Notes: generated by a model not told the origin, from the sequence alone. A stretch of 64,000 nucleotides of DNA from Microtetraspora sp. NBRC 13810 (GCF_030268685.1 NZ_BSRQ01000007.1:248001-312000), one strand, 5' to 3'. Positions 17,901 through 26,535 are shown, numbered from the stretch's first letter. Made by a program: numbers and translations.

Positions 17901-19632
17901 GGTGGGCGTGACCGCGGGGCAGGGTGACGGTGAAGGTGCTGCCGCGGCCGAGCGCGCTGGCCACGACCACCTCGCCGCCGTGCAGCTCGACGAGGTCGCG
18001 GACCAGGGCCAGCCCGATCCCGGAGCCCTCCGCGGCGCGCCCGGCGGGGTTGCGCACCTGGTGGAAGCGCTCGAAGACGTGCGGCACCTCCTCCGGCGGG
18101 ATGCCCGCGCCGGTGTCGGCGACGACCAGCCGGCAGTGCCGGTCGGTCAGCCGGACGCTGACCGAGACGCGGCCGGCCCCGGTGTGCTTGAGCGCGTTGG
18201 AGAGCAGGTTGAGGATGATCTTCTCCCACAGGCCCGGGTCGACGTAGACGTCGGGGGGCAGCGCGGGACAGTCGACGACGAGGTCGAGGCCGGCCTCCTC
18301 GGCCGCGGAGCGGAACATCCCGGCCAGCTCGGCGGTGACGGTGGACACGTCGACGGGCTCGAAGGACGCCGACATCCGGCCGGCCTCGATGCGGGAGAAG
18401 TCGAGCAGCGTGTTGACCAGCCGCAGCATGCGCAGCGCGCTGTGCTCGACCACCTCGAGGTCGGAGCGGTCGGGGTCGTCCTCCGCCATCCTGGCGAGGA
18501 CCTGCTGCAACGGGCCGAGCATCAGCGTGAGCGGGGTGCGGAACTCGTGGCTGATGTCGCTGAAGAACACGGTCTTCGCGTGGTCGATCTGGGACAGCGC
18601 CTCGGCCCGCCCGACCGCGTCCCTGCGCGCCTGGGCCTTGGCCGCCGCGGCGGCGACGGTCTCGGCGAACAGGTCGACGAAGCCACGGTAGTCGGCGTCG
18701 AACGCCGCGTTGGGGCTCAGGCCGGCCACCATGACGAGGGGGCCGTCGTCCCCCTGGCCGGGCAGCGGCAGCACGCGGGCGCGTTTCGGGTCGCCGACGA
18801 CGCCGGGCGCGACCCAGCCCCTCGTCCTGCGGCCGAGCCGGTCCACCGTACGGCCGGCCTGGGCGGCGGCCACCTCGGCCAGCGGCCACCCGGCCGGGTC
18901 GCACAGCGCCTGCGGGTCACCGGCGCACTCGACGCCGGAGGCGGCGATCAGCTCGGACGGCGCCGAGTCGTCGGCGGACACCCGGAAGAGCAGCACGAAG
19001 GGCAGGTCGGGGCTGTCCTCCACCACGTGGACCGCGCTCAGGCAGGCGTCCTGCGGCGTCTCGCCCTCTCCCGCGCGCTCGGCGACGTCGCGCACGAGTT
19101 GCAGCCTGCGCCTCGCCTGCACCCGGCGGGTGGTCTCGAAGCAGGCGCAGAAGACGCCGCCCACGGTGCCGTCGTCGTCGGGCGCGGGACTGTGGGAGAA
19201 GGTGAAGAACGTCTCCTCGACGAAGCCGCCGCGCCGCAGCCACAGGAGATGGTCCTCGACGTAGTTGGCCCGGCCCGTGGCGAGGACGCCGGTGAACATC
19301 GGGCCCACGACGTCCCAGATCTCGGACCAGCACTCGGCGGCGGGCTGGACCAGCGCCTGGGGATGCTTGTTCTCACCCAGGATCGGGCGGTAGGCGTCGT
19401 TGTAGAACTGGTAGAGCTCTTTGCCCCAGAACACGAACATGGGGACCCGCGAGCCGAGGACGATCCTCACCGCGATCTTCAGACTGTCCGGCCATCCCTC
19501 CGGAGGGCCGAGGGGCGTGCCCGTCCAGTCGTGCTCGCGCATATAACGCGCCATCTCGCCCTCTCCGGCGAACAACGCGTCGCGAAGCACGTGATCCTCT
19601 TGGGCGCGGCTTGAGAGCGGTCGTGCGAACAT
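14956..19632 (-). CDS. multi-domain hybrid sensor: PAS, histidine kinase, receiver, PAS, GAF, SpoIIE phosphatase, anti-sigma ATPase
   Basis: 1558 residues, no membrane segment, so a soluble integrator. In order: PAS-like sensor (about 30-170), GAF-like region (180-335), HisKA with SHEFRTP and phospho-acceptor His362, HATPase (450-575; NLLSNALKHT, DTGAGIPP, GSGIGLAL), receiver (636-755; IVDDSAD, phospho-Asp684 in LVDVTLPGMDG, IKPF), PAS with PAC (765-885), GAF (890-1035), second GAF (1050-1190), SpoIIE/PP2C phosphatase (1200-1428; GGDWYD at 1234-1239, GDVSGHG at 1253-1259), and RsbW-like ATPase (1430-1550; EAVSNAAEHGY, DRGRGIPLM). It can phosphorylate and dephosphorylate proteins by two chemistries. 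The STAS gene overlaps its end. The long upstream region may hold its promoter. Confidence 0.95.
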   Translation of the reverse strand: MFARPLSSRAQEDHVLRDALFAGEGEMARYMREHDWTGTPLGPPEGWPDSLKIAVRIVLGSRVPMFVFWGKELYQFYNDAYRPILGENKHPQALVQPAAECWSEIWDVVGPMFTGVLATGRANYVEDHLLWLRRGGFVEETFFTFSHSPAPDDDGTVGGVFCACFETTRRVQARRRLQLVRDVAERAGEGETPQDACLSAVHVVEDSPDLPFVLLFRVSADDSAPSELIAASGVECAGDPQALCDPAGWPLAEVAAAQAGRTVDRLGRRTRGWVAPGVVGDPKRARVLPLPGQGDDGPLVMVAGLSPNAAFDADYRGFVDLFAETVAAAAAKAQARRDAVGRAEALSQIDHAKTVFFSDISHEFRTPLTLMLGPLQQVLARMAEDDPDRSDLEVVEHSALRMLRLVNTLLDFSRIEAGRMSASFEPVDVSTVTAELAGMFRSAAEEAGLDLVVDCPALPPDVYVDPGLWEKIILNLLSNALKHTGAGRVSVSVRLTDRHCRLVVADTGAGIPPEEVPHVFERFHQVRNPAGRAAEGSGIGLALVRDLVELHGGEVVVASALGRGSTFTVTLPRGHAHLPPGQVREHTSRVSFKAMSAPLFVAEIRRWLADEGLPILEERMAGMTPQPALEGPGEEHILIVDDSADMCSYLQRILGEHWRTSAVGGAREALDLIRAGDFCLVLVDVTLPGMDGLDLVRELRADPLTETLPVVLLSARAGEEAAVEGLSCGADDYLIKPFSSAELLARIGSHLVMAKLRRTAAIQLDASEQRFRLMSDAAPVLMWATDTTGGCDFVNRAWLDYTGRLFHEELADGWADGVHPDDKDAACELYQEGFAQRRPFDVEYRHRRADGSYGWLHARGVPRVNGDGVFCGFIGACTDITERKKNEARHRILGEVTAGLDAGDSLAERLSRTGAILVPAFADRCTLEVAGPDGRPWQLLHARADGGRAEVEVPDEVLDRWLEADSRSAEAARPPVCGTVPNAIISPITVQGRVLGALTLVGTAGRPAYDREDRVMSAELARRLALHLDYARLLHVERVARRSVELAAARTSRLQEITAGLSGALTAEQVADVIVGHAERVLGAATLVAMPDSGRVLKPIAVAGPARGDGWAERSPAEAGQVMADRQPLWQVEVPEEPGGRGVAVLPMAVGSDSLGVLVVRLPGDRLLTPEEQEELAAIAGLGACALQRAGRFDIEHQLAATLQRSLLPDRLPNVPGISSWATYCSATSETTIGGDWYDLIPLEDDRVALVIGDVSGHGVAAAAVMGQIRSGLSAYLLEGHDPGQALARTARMAEALEPELMVTACCAVLHLETGTLMYANAGHPPPIVRHPDGTVGYLSPATSPPLGITAPDSYTACEERLAPGSTLVLYTDGLVERRGEPIDTGLQRLAERLGEFDMCLPQLGQLLLAFVGSERNDDTALLLVRTSGAPLTLHIDYPADSGSLAELRRTLADWLRTAHLSDLEEFEFLLACSEAVSNAAEHGYAFAPGTITVDGRITAGQVMIRVADQGGWQDQCFTDRGRGIPLMRAVMDVVTIDANETGTTVEMRRRLRRKELS

Positions 19633-19990
19633 CCCCCGGCCTTCCCCTCGGTAGAGGGATCGACTGCCCGAATAAACGACGGGACGACGATAACACCGAA
19701 GGCCAGGTCCGAGTTCTTTACTTGCGGAATCTATCGAACTGGCATCCCCGCCACCGACCGGAGCGAAAAGCGGCGAAGATCGGGGCAGGCTTTTAGGTTT
19801 CCACCCCCATCACCGCCACTTATCCGCATTTATCGCGATAAATGCGGATACGCCAGAAAATGCGCGGCGCGTGGGTCGATCGTCACCCCCGCCACAGCCG
19901 CGCCAGGAGCCGCCACCGGAGCCGACGGGACAACAGCACGTTGGCTTCAGCTTGTTGACAACAAGTTGTTCAAACGGCCATCATGGCGGC
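19633..19990. other. 358-bp divergent intergenic region
   Basis: Lies between the large sensor gene and the HTH gene. It contains an AT-rich portion around 19800-19860 with the near-palindrome TTATCGCGATAA (19831-19842 area), and a distinct operator-like element close to the HTH start (next entry). No gene seen. Confidence 0.5.
19952..19970. promoter_or_regulatory. overlapping palindromes TTGTTG-A-CAACAA-G-TTGTT
   Basis: TTGTTGACAACAA (19952-19964) is a perfect dyad and overlaps a second dyad, AACAAGTTGTT (19960-19970). TTGACA at 19955-19960 could serve as a -35. The element ends 20 bases before the ATG of an HTH-like gene, so auto-regulation is likely. Similar TTGTCAAC-type repeats stand before small HTH genes in other actinomycetes. 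Confidence 0.6.
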
Positions 19991-20509
19991 ATGTCGACTC
20001 ACGCGGATCCACCGGCCGATCCCTTCACCCCGCCGGACCCGGCCCAGGCGCGGGCGCACCGCGCGTACGCCGCCCTCTTCCGGATCGCCGAGCGCCACGC
20101 GGCGAGCCAGGAGCAGCGCCTGCGGCAGATCCATCCCGCGATGCTCGGGGCACACGAGGCCGTCAGGCTGGTGACGTTCCTGGCGGCGGGGAGCGCGTCG
20201 CTCGACGCCGGAGAGGCGGAGGTGGACGACGCCGACCTCACCGCGGCGCTGTCCCTCATGCCGCTGGCGCGGGGCGAGATGGACGACCTGGAGGCGGCCC
20301 TGCTGCGGATGGCGCGGGGCCGCGGCCTCACCTGGCAGCAGATCGCGTTCGGTCTCGGCCTCGGCACCCCGCAGGCGGCCCGGCAGCGCTACGAGCGCCT
20401 GGCCGCCCGCGCCACGGCGGAACCGGACGGCACCACGGCGGAGCAGGACGGCGCCACAGCGGAGCAGGACCACCCCGCGCCGGAACAGGGCGGTCCCGCG
20501 CCGGAATGA
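19991..20509 (+). CDS. HTH-type DNA-binding protein, putative auto-regulator
   Basis: 172 residues. After a Pro-rich start come helices, then MDDLEAALLRMARGRGLTWQQIAFGLGLGTPQAARQRYERL (about 95-137), which reads as a helix-turn-helix of the type WxxIAxxLGLGTxQAAxxRYxRL. The last 35 residues are a degenerate repeat of AEQDG-like units with Pro and Gly, likely disordered. The ATG at 19991 places the operator-like palindrome just upstream. Function is inferred as a transcription factor; no ligand domain is recognisable. A slightly earlier ATG exists only in another frame. Confidence 0.68.
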   Translation: MSTHADPPADPFTPPDPAQARAHRAYAALFRIAERHAASQEQRLRQIHPAMLGAHEAVRLVTFLAAGSASLDAGEAEVDDADLTAALSLMPLARGEMDDLEAALLRMARGRGLTWQQIAFGLGLGTPQAARQRYERLAARATAEPDGTTAEQDGATAEQDHPAPEQGGPAPE

Positions 20510-20820
20510 GCGGGCCGGAATGAGCGGCCCGGCCGGGCCCCGGGGCTCGGGGTCTCGGGACGGGCGGATTTTCTCCGTCAAGGCCGGAGGTGGGGATGAC
20601 GCGGGGCCCGCTTGACGAAAAGTGGCCCCGGGTAAAGCGGCGATGATCCAACCAGAGGTGCCTTTTAGAAGTATTTAACCGGCTATGCCGGAATAACGGT
20701 TTAGTAAGACCCCCCAAAGGTCGGACAGAATCCGTTGAAGCCACTTTTACCGATATGTCTGCCCTCAGGTGGTATTGTCCGAATTGGCAGTTCAAGAAAG
20801 CCATCCAAGGGGGGATTCCA
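20510..20820. other. 311-bp leader region before the CGC peptide gene
   Basis: No ORF of note. After about 20640 the sequence becomes unusually AT-rich for the window. TTGACG at 20613-20618 with TAAAGC 15 bases on, and TATTGT near 20774, are weak promoter candidates. A small CCGGCTATGCCGG hairpin lies near 20681. The region likely holds the promoter and a long 5' leader of the peptide gene. Confidence 0.45.
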
Positions 20821-20952
20821 ATGACTGTCAACAAGCTCTTCCCGACCAGCTTCGATTCTTGGGGTTGGGGCGGCTGCGGTTGCCGCCGTCGCCGGTGCGG
20901 TTGTCGTCGTCGCTGGTGTGGCTGCGGCGGCTGGGGCGGCGGCTGGTGGTAA
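20821..20952 (+). CDS. 43-residue Cys/Arg/Gly/Trp-rich peptide with three CGC heptads (putative RiPP precursor or metal-binding peptide)
   Basis: Starts at ATG behind a very strong site (AAGGGGGGA, 5 bases). Residues 1-18 look like a leader (MTVNKLFPTSFDSWGWGG). From residue 19 come three heptads, each opening with CGC: CGCRRRR, CGCRRRW, CGCGGWG, then GGWW at the end. Six Cys (19, 21, 26, 28, 33, 35), seven Arg and six Trp in 43 residues. The 21-bp DNA units differ mostly at synonymous third positions (TGC/TGT, CGC/CGT), which points to selection on the protein. An intrinsic terminator follows, then an ABC exporter gene. No modification enzyme is adjacent. Alternatives are a secreted cationic antimicrobial peptide or a metallothionein-like peptide. 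I know of no named family. Confidence 0.72.
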   Translation: MTVNKLFPTSFDSWGWGGCGCRRRRCGCRRRWCGCGGWGGGWW

Positions 20953-20961
20953 CCAACTGAG

Positions 20962-21000
20962 GAGAGCCGGCGGGCTGCGAGCCCGCCGGCTCTCTTCTTT
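20962..21000 (+). terminator. strong intrinsic terminator or attenuator after the peptide gene
   Basis: Perfect 15-bp stem (20962-20976 with 20980-20994), GCG loop, then TTCTTT. It starts ten bases after the peptide stop codon. Partial read-through would give a high peptide-to-exporter ratio, as in many precursor-exporter operons. Confidence 0.88.
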
Positions 21001-21068
21001 CCCCGGCCCGGTACGCCCGGGCCGGGGCCGCCTGGAACACCTGAGGAAGCCGACTGAGAGGAACCATC

Positions 21069-22850
21069 GTGCGACCGCTAGAAGGAGAAGCCCCCGAATC
21101 CACAGAGCCCCCCGTCGCCCCCATCGTGTCCCTGCGGACCACCGTGAAGCGATTCTGGCCGGACACCCGCGGCAGCCGCCTGCTCTTCGCGGCGGGCGTG
21201 GCGTTCGCCCTCGTCGCGGCCGTCTGCGAGGTCGCGGCCATCGGATTGTTCGGCGTCATCACCGACAGGGTCCTGGCGAGTAAGGACCTGGGCGCCTTCT
21301 GGACCCCCGCCGGCTTCTGGCTGGCGCTGACGATGATCGCCGCGCTCGTGGCCTTCTGCGGCGCCTACGTCACGGCGCTGGGCGGCGAGCGTTTCGTACT
21401 CGGCCTGCGGGACAAGGTGTTCGCGCACATCCAGCGGCTGACCCCGGACTCCCTGGACAACCGCAAGCTCGGCGACCTCATGGCGAGGCTCACCGACGAC
21501 GTCGAGGCGATCGAGAACCTCGTCGGGTCCGGCCTGGTCAAGCTGATCACCACGCTCGCCAGCGTGGTCTTCTTCGCGGGCGCGGCCTTCTACATCCGCT
21601 GGGACCTCGCCCTGGTGACGCTGGCCCTGCTGCCCGCCTTCCTGGTGGTCTCCAAGCTGTTCGCGGCGAAGTTCCGGTTCGCGGCGGCGCGCGAGCGGGC
21701 CAGCAACGGCAACATGAACAGCGTCATCGAGCAGAGCCTGTCCAACCAGTACCTCGTCCAGGCGCACAACCGGCAGGACACCGAGGCCGAGCGGCTGCAC
21801 GCCGAAGGACGCACCTGGCTGCGCGCGAACATGGCCCAGGCCAAGCTGTCGTCGATGTACGGCCCCGCCATGCAGGTCATCGAGACCGTCTGCCTGCTCG
21901 TCATCCTCGGCGTCGGCGCCTGGGAGATCGCGGCCGGGCGGCTGACCATCGGCGGACTGCTCGCCTTCGCGGCCTACCTCGCCTACCTCTACCCCGCCGT
22001 GCAGAACCTCGGCGAGCTGGCGCTCGTCGTGTCGGAGGCGGCGGCGGGCTCGGACCGGGTGATCGAGATGCTGCGCGCGCAGCCGGCCGTGACCGACCGG
22101 GAAGGGGCGAAGCCGCCCGCCACCGGGACGTGCCGGGGGCGTATCGAGTTCGAGGGGGTCGGGTTCACGTATCCGGACAGGTCGGTGCCGACGCTGGCGG
22201 ACCTGACCTTCGCCGCGGGCACCGGCGACCTCGTCACCTGCACCGGCCCGAGCGGGGCGGGCAAGTCGACCGTCGCCAAGCTGCTGCTGCGGTTCTACGA
22301 CCCGTCCGCCGGGCGGATCCTGCTCGACGGGGTGGACATCAGGGACGTGCCGCGCTGGTGGCTGCGCGAGAACATCACCGTGCTCCAGCAGGAGAACCTG
22401 CTCTTCTCCGGCACCGTGCGGGACAACATCGCCTACGGCCGCAGGGACGCGAGCATGGAGGACGTCGTCCGGGCCGCCGTCATGGCCGACGCGCACGATT
22501 TCGTCAGCGCGCTGCCCCAGGGCTACGACACGCCCGTCGGGCAGCGCGGCCGGCTGCTCTCCGGCGGCCAGCGCCAGCGTCTCGCCATCGCCCGCGCCCT
22601 GCTGCGGAACGCGCCCGTGCTGGTCCTGGACGAGCCCATGACCGGGCTCGACGCCCGCTCGGCGGCGCGCATCATGGAGCCGCTGCGCCGGCTGATGGAC
22701 GGGCGCACCACCTTCCTGATCACGCACGACCTGAGCGCGATGCCCGAGGCCGCGCACACCCTGGTGCTCCCTGGACCCGCCGCGACCGAGGCCCGCCGGC
22801 AGGAGGCCGCCGCGTCGCAGCCGTCGGGCGCGGGCGCGAACTCGCTGTGA
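21069..22850 (+). CDS. ABC transporter, fused permease-ATPase (exporter type)
   Basis: 593 residues, GTG start with GAGAGGA upstream. Six membrane segments in the first 330 residues (such as LLFAAGVAFALVAAVCEVAA, FWLALTMIAALVAFCGAYVT, LLVILGVGAWEIAA). The ATPase domain has Walker A GPSGAGKST near residue 392, Q-loop VLQQENLLFSG, signature LSGGQRQRLAIARALL near 496, Walker B VLVLDEPMTGLD near 517 and H-loop ITHDL. Half-transporter type, so it works as a dimer. There is no N-terminal C39 peptidase domain, so leader removal, if any, must be by another protease. Placement directly after the CGC peptide gene suggests peptide export; substrate unproven. Confidence 0.93.
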   Translation: MRPLEGEAPESTEPPVAPIVSLRTTVKRFWPDTRGSRLLFAAGVAFALVAAVCEVAAIGLFGVITDRVLASKDLGAFWTPAGFWLALTMIAALVAFCGAYVTALGGERFVLGLRDKVFAHIQRLTPDSLDNRKLGDLMARLTDDVEAIENLVGSGLVKLITTLASVVFFAGAAFYIRWDLALVTLALLPAFLVVSKLFAAKFRFAAARERASNGNMNSVIEQSLSNQYLVQAHNRQDTEAERLHAEGRTWLRANMAQAKLSSMYGPAMQVIETVCLLVILGVGAWEIAAGRLTIGGLLAFAAYLAYLYPAVQNLGELALVVSEAAAGSDRVIEMLRAQPAVTDREGAKPPATGTCRGRIEFEGVGFTYPDRSVPTLADLTFAAGTGDLVTCTGPSGAGKSTVAKLLLRFYDPSAGRILLDGVDIRDVPRWWLRENITVLQQENLLFSGTVRDNIAYGRRDASMEDVVRAAVMADAHDFVSALPQGYDTPVGQRGRLLSGGQRQRLAIARALLRNAPVLVLDEPMTGLDARSAARIMEPLRRLMDGRTTFLITHDLSAMPEAAHTLVLPGPAATEARRQEAAASQPSGAGANSL

Positions 22851-22913
22851 GGTGAGCTTCCCGGCCCGGCGCCGGCAGGTCGCGCCGTGAGGCGGCGGCG
22901 CGGGCCCGGGAGC

Positions 22914-22924
22914 TGAAAGTTTCA
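22914..22924. promoter_or_regulatory. 11-bp palindrome TGAAAGTTTCA
   Basis: Perfect dyad in the 249-bp gap between the ABC exporter and the cellulase gene. LacI-family operators can have GAAA-TTTC arms, but this may be chance. Confidence 0.25.
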
Positions 22925-23050
22925 CCTCGCGGGGAGGCGTTCCGTGCGTGGCGCGGGCGCTCCGGCCTGCGGCTGGCCGTACCGGTACCGCCGCGGGCGA
23001 GGGCGGCGGCTTCCGCGGGCCGTGGCGCGGCGCGTAGAGTCCGCGACAGG

Positions 23051-23064
23051 TGGGAGCGCTCCCA
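23051..23064. promoter_or_regulatory. CebR-type operator (TGGGAGCGCTCCCA)
   Basis: Exact match to the 14-bp palindrome recognised by CebR, the LacI-family cello-oligosaccharide repressor of actinomycetes, 36 bases before the start of the GH6 cellulase. With the flanking G and C it extends to 16 bp. The cellulase is therefore very likely repressed until cello-oligosaccharides appear. Confidence 0.9.
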
Positions 23065-23087
23065 CCCATCGACGGCCCCCCGTCTGA

Positions 23088-24455
<1,368 letters not shown>

Positions 24456-24466
24456 CCGTCCCCGGA

Positions 24467-24514
24467 GACACGGGACGCCCGGCCCCGGACGGGGGCCGGG
24501 CGTCCCGCCGTGTC
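24467..24514. terminator. bidirectional terminator after the cellulase gene
   Basis: GGGACGCCCGGCCCC (24472-24486) pairs perfectly with 24492-24506 around a 5-base loop, with further GACAC/GTGTC pairing outside. It lies between convergent genes and touches the last codon of the opposite one. Confidence 0.85.
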
Positions 24515-24977
24515 AGCGGACGACCGCGACGTAGTCGGTCGCCCGCGCCGGGCCGAGGCCCCGGGCGCCGTCGAACTCGGCCTTCCAGGTGCCCGACCAG
24601 CGGGCCTGGACCTTGGCGGAGAACGACCCGTCACCCCGGGTCCGCACCGAGTCGACGTACTGCCAGCGGTGACCGCCCTTGGGCAGGAAGAAGAGATCGA
24701 TCTCCTTCCAGCCCAGCCGGTGCCGCTTGACCTGGTCCTCGCACGAGTCGGCGTAGTGGACCGAGGCGAAGCCCTCGATGTAGTCCTCCTCGCACTCCGA
24801 CTGCAGCTTCCCGCCGAGGTACAGCGTCCGGTACTTGTGCGCCGGCTCGGGACCGGCGTCGAACGAGAGCTCCGTACGGCTCACGTCCGTGCCGGGGTCC
24901 GCCATCGCCGGTGCGGCGGTCACGAGCACCGAAGCGCCCGCGGCCACCGCCAGCAGAGCGGCGATACGACGTGTCAT
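24513..24977 (-). CDS. small secreted protein of unknown function
   Basis: 154 residues with a clear signal peptide (MTRRIAALLAVAAGASVLVTAAPAMA, cleavage about residue 26). The mature part has two Cys (SECEEDY and DSCEDQ) likely disulfide-bonded, an aromatic-rich region (LGWKEIDLFFLPKGGHRWQYV) and a beta-rich C-terminus (FSAKVQARWSGTWKAEF) that resembles small secreted Ig-like domains in composition. No family recognised. Convergent to the cellulase. Confidence 0.78.
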   Translation of the reverse strand: MTRRIAALLAVAAGASVLVTAAPAMADPGTDVSRTELSFDAGPEPAHKYRTLYLGGKLQSECEEDYIEGFASVHYADSCEDQVKRHRLGWKEIDLFFLPKGGHRWQYVDSVRTRGDGSFSAKVQARWSGTWKAEFDGARGLGPARATDYVAVVR

Positions 24978-25334
24978 GCGAACTTCCTCTCCCCGTGGAA
25001 ACGCGCCCCACCACTGGAGCGCGCCTTACTCGGCATAGACGCTTAACCATGGGAAAAGGTTGAGATAAACATGATCACAGTCTGATCACGATGGCGGGAA
25101 GGCCGACCCTGCAAGGACTCCGCAACCGGCCCGCATCCGGAACCCGTAGACTGTCAGACATGGCCGAGAGCCCCGTCCGGCCATTCCGTCACGCCTTTCA
25201 CCGGCACGGCAGTCGATTCAGCGTCAGCTATTCACGCCATTCCGGAAATGGGTGTGCGTGAATTCAGGGGCGCTTTCCGCGCGCCTTGCCGCGTGCGGAC
25301 GCGAAATGAAGACGAGCAGGAGGTAGCCCGGCGA
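24978..25334. other. 357-bp divergent intergenic region
   Basis: Between the small secreted protein and a LacI gene. Contains ATGATCACAG...TGATCA inverted elements near 25070-25090 and an AT-richer stretch near 25225-25260. No gene is supported, though the LacI frame stays open back to 25248. Confidence 0.45.
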
Positions 25335-26375
25335 ATGGCGAACCAGGTTGTCCAAGCGTCTCCCCCGCGGCTGGTCGACGTGGCCCGTGCCGCCGGGGTC
25401 TCCCTGGCGACCGCGTCCCGCGCCATGTCCGGGAGCTCGGGGGTGAGCGCCGTCCTCGCCGCGCACGTGCAGGCCGTCGCCTCACGGGTGGGATACGTGC
25501 CGAACACGCACGCCCGGGTGCTGGCGGGCGGCCGGACGACCCTGGTCGGCCTGGTCGTGCACGACGTCGGCGACCCGTACTTCGCGGAGATCGCCCGGGG
25601 CGTCCTTCAGGAGACCGACCGCCGCGGGTACATGACGCTGATCAGCCAGACCGAGCGCGACCCGCAGGCCGAGCTTGCCAGGATCCGCGGCCTGCGCGCC
25701 CAGCGGGTCACCTCGATCATGCTGGCCGGGTCGGGGTACGTCGAGCCGGGGGCGGAGACGGGCACCGGCGCCGAGCTGAGGTCGTTCGCCGCGGGCGGCG
25801 GCCGGGTCGCGGTGATCGGCCGCCACCACCTGCCGGCCGACGCGGTGCTGCCCGACAACCGGGAGGGCGCCGCGACCCTCATGCGCCACCTGCTGGGGCT
25901 CGGACACCGCCGGATCGGCGTGGTGTCCGGGCCGGAACGGCTCACCACGGTGGAGGACCGGCTGGCCGGGCTGCGCGACGCGCTGGCGGAGCGCGGCATG
26001 CCCTGGTCCGGGGTCCCGCTGGCGCAGGGCGGCTTCACCCGGGAGGGCGGCGCGCGGGCGGTGGCCCGGCTGCTGGACGCCCGGCCCGACCTGACCGCCG
26101 TCGTGGCGCTGAACGACCCGATGGCGGCCGGCGCGCTCGCCTGGCTGCTGCACAGGGGCCGCCGGGTGCCCGGGGAGATCTCGGTGGCCGGCTTCGACGA
26201 CGTCCCGGCCGCGGCCGACGTCTATCCGGCGCTGACCACGGTACGGCTGCCGATGGTGGAGATGGGCAGGCAGGCCCTCGACCTGGTGCTCCAGCCGGCC
26301 GCCGAGCGCCCGCGCCGCCTCCGCACCGGCCACGAGCTCGTCACCCGCGCCTCCACCGGCCCCGCTCCCACCTGA
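25335..26375 (+). CDS. LacI family transcriptional regulator
   Basis: 346 residues from the ATG preceded by AGGAGGT (10 bases); the frame is open upstream but lacks better starts. N-terminal HTH: PRLVDVARAAGVSLATASRAMSGSSGVS, then the hinge region YVPNTHARVLAGGRTTLVGL. Periplasmic-binding-protein-like effector domain follows (VVHDVGDPYFAEIARGV, HRRIGVVSGP, VVALNDPMAAGALAWL, ISVAGFDDVPAA). A sugar ligand is expected. It lies near the cellulase, but the intervening convergent gene and lack of a CebR box here leave its regulon open. Confidence 0.93.
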   Translation: MANQVVQASPPRLVDVARAAGVSLATASRAMSGSSGVSAVLAAHVQAVASRVGYVPNTHARVLAGGRTTLVGLVVHDVGDPYFAEIARGVLQETDRRGYMTLISQTERDPQAELARIRGLRAQRVTSIMLAGSGYVEPGAETGTGAELRSFAAGGGRVAVIGRHHLPADAVLPDNREGAATLMRHLLGLGHRRIGVVSGPERLTTVEDRLAGLRDALAERGMPWSGVPLAQGGFTREGGARAVARLLDARPDLTAVVALNDPMAAGALAWLLHRGRRVPGEISVAGFDDVPAAADVYPALTTVRLPMVEMGRQALDLVLQPAAERPRRLRTGHELVTRASTGPAPT

Positions 26376-26391
26376 CCCCCTCCCCAGCACG

Positions 26392-26453
26392 CCCGGCGAG
26401 GGCCGTCCGGCGAGGGCCGTCCGGCGAGGGCCGTCCGGCGAGGGCCCGTCCGG
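26392..26453. repeat. 14-bp tandem repeat after the LacI gene
   Basis: About four units of CCGGCGAGGGCCGT (the last with an extra C) directly downstream of the LacI stop codon and ahead of a terminator. Likely slipped-strand expansion. Confidence 0.8.
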
Positions 26454-26484
26454 TGGGGGGAGGGTCGGGTCATGGAGCGGCGAA

Positions 26485-26509
26485 GGGACGCCTCCCGAGG
26501 AGGCGTCCC
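26485..26509. terminator. bidirectional terminator
   Basis: Perfect 11-bp stem GGGACGCCTCC (26485-26495) with its complement at 26499-26509 and a CGA loop, between convergent genes. Confidence 0.8.
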
Positions 26510-26535
26510 GTGTGCTTTCGTGCCGGGCGCTGCGG

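Noticed and set aside
15184-19614. A 1476-codon open frame on the plus strand
   Set aside because: It is antisense to the multi-domain sensor gene, whose motifs are unmistakable; the opposite frame has only skewed Gly/Ala/Arg/Val composition and no domain.
20821-20952. The CGC peptide as meaningless low-complexity sequence
   Set aside because: I kept it as a gene because the ribosome binding site, exact heptad Cys spacing, synonymous codon variation, and the following terminator and exporter together are unlikely by chance.
20821-22850. Lantibiotic, lasso or thiopeptide cluster around the peptide
   Set aside because: No LanB/LanC/LanM, YcaO, asparagine-synthetase-like, radical-SAM or C39 protease gene is seen nearby; the only radical-SAM protein in the window is MoaA.
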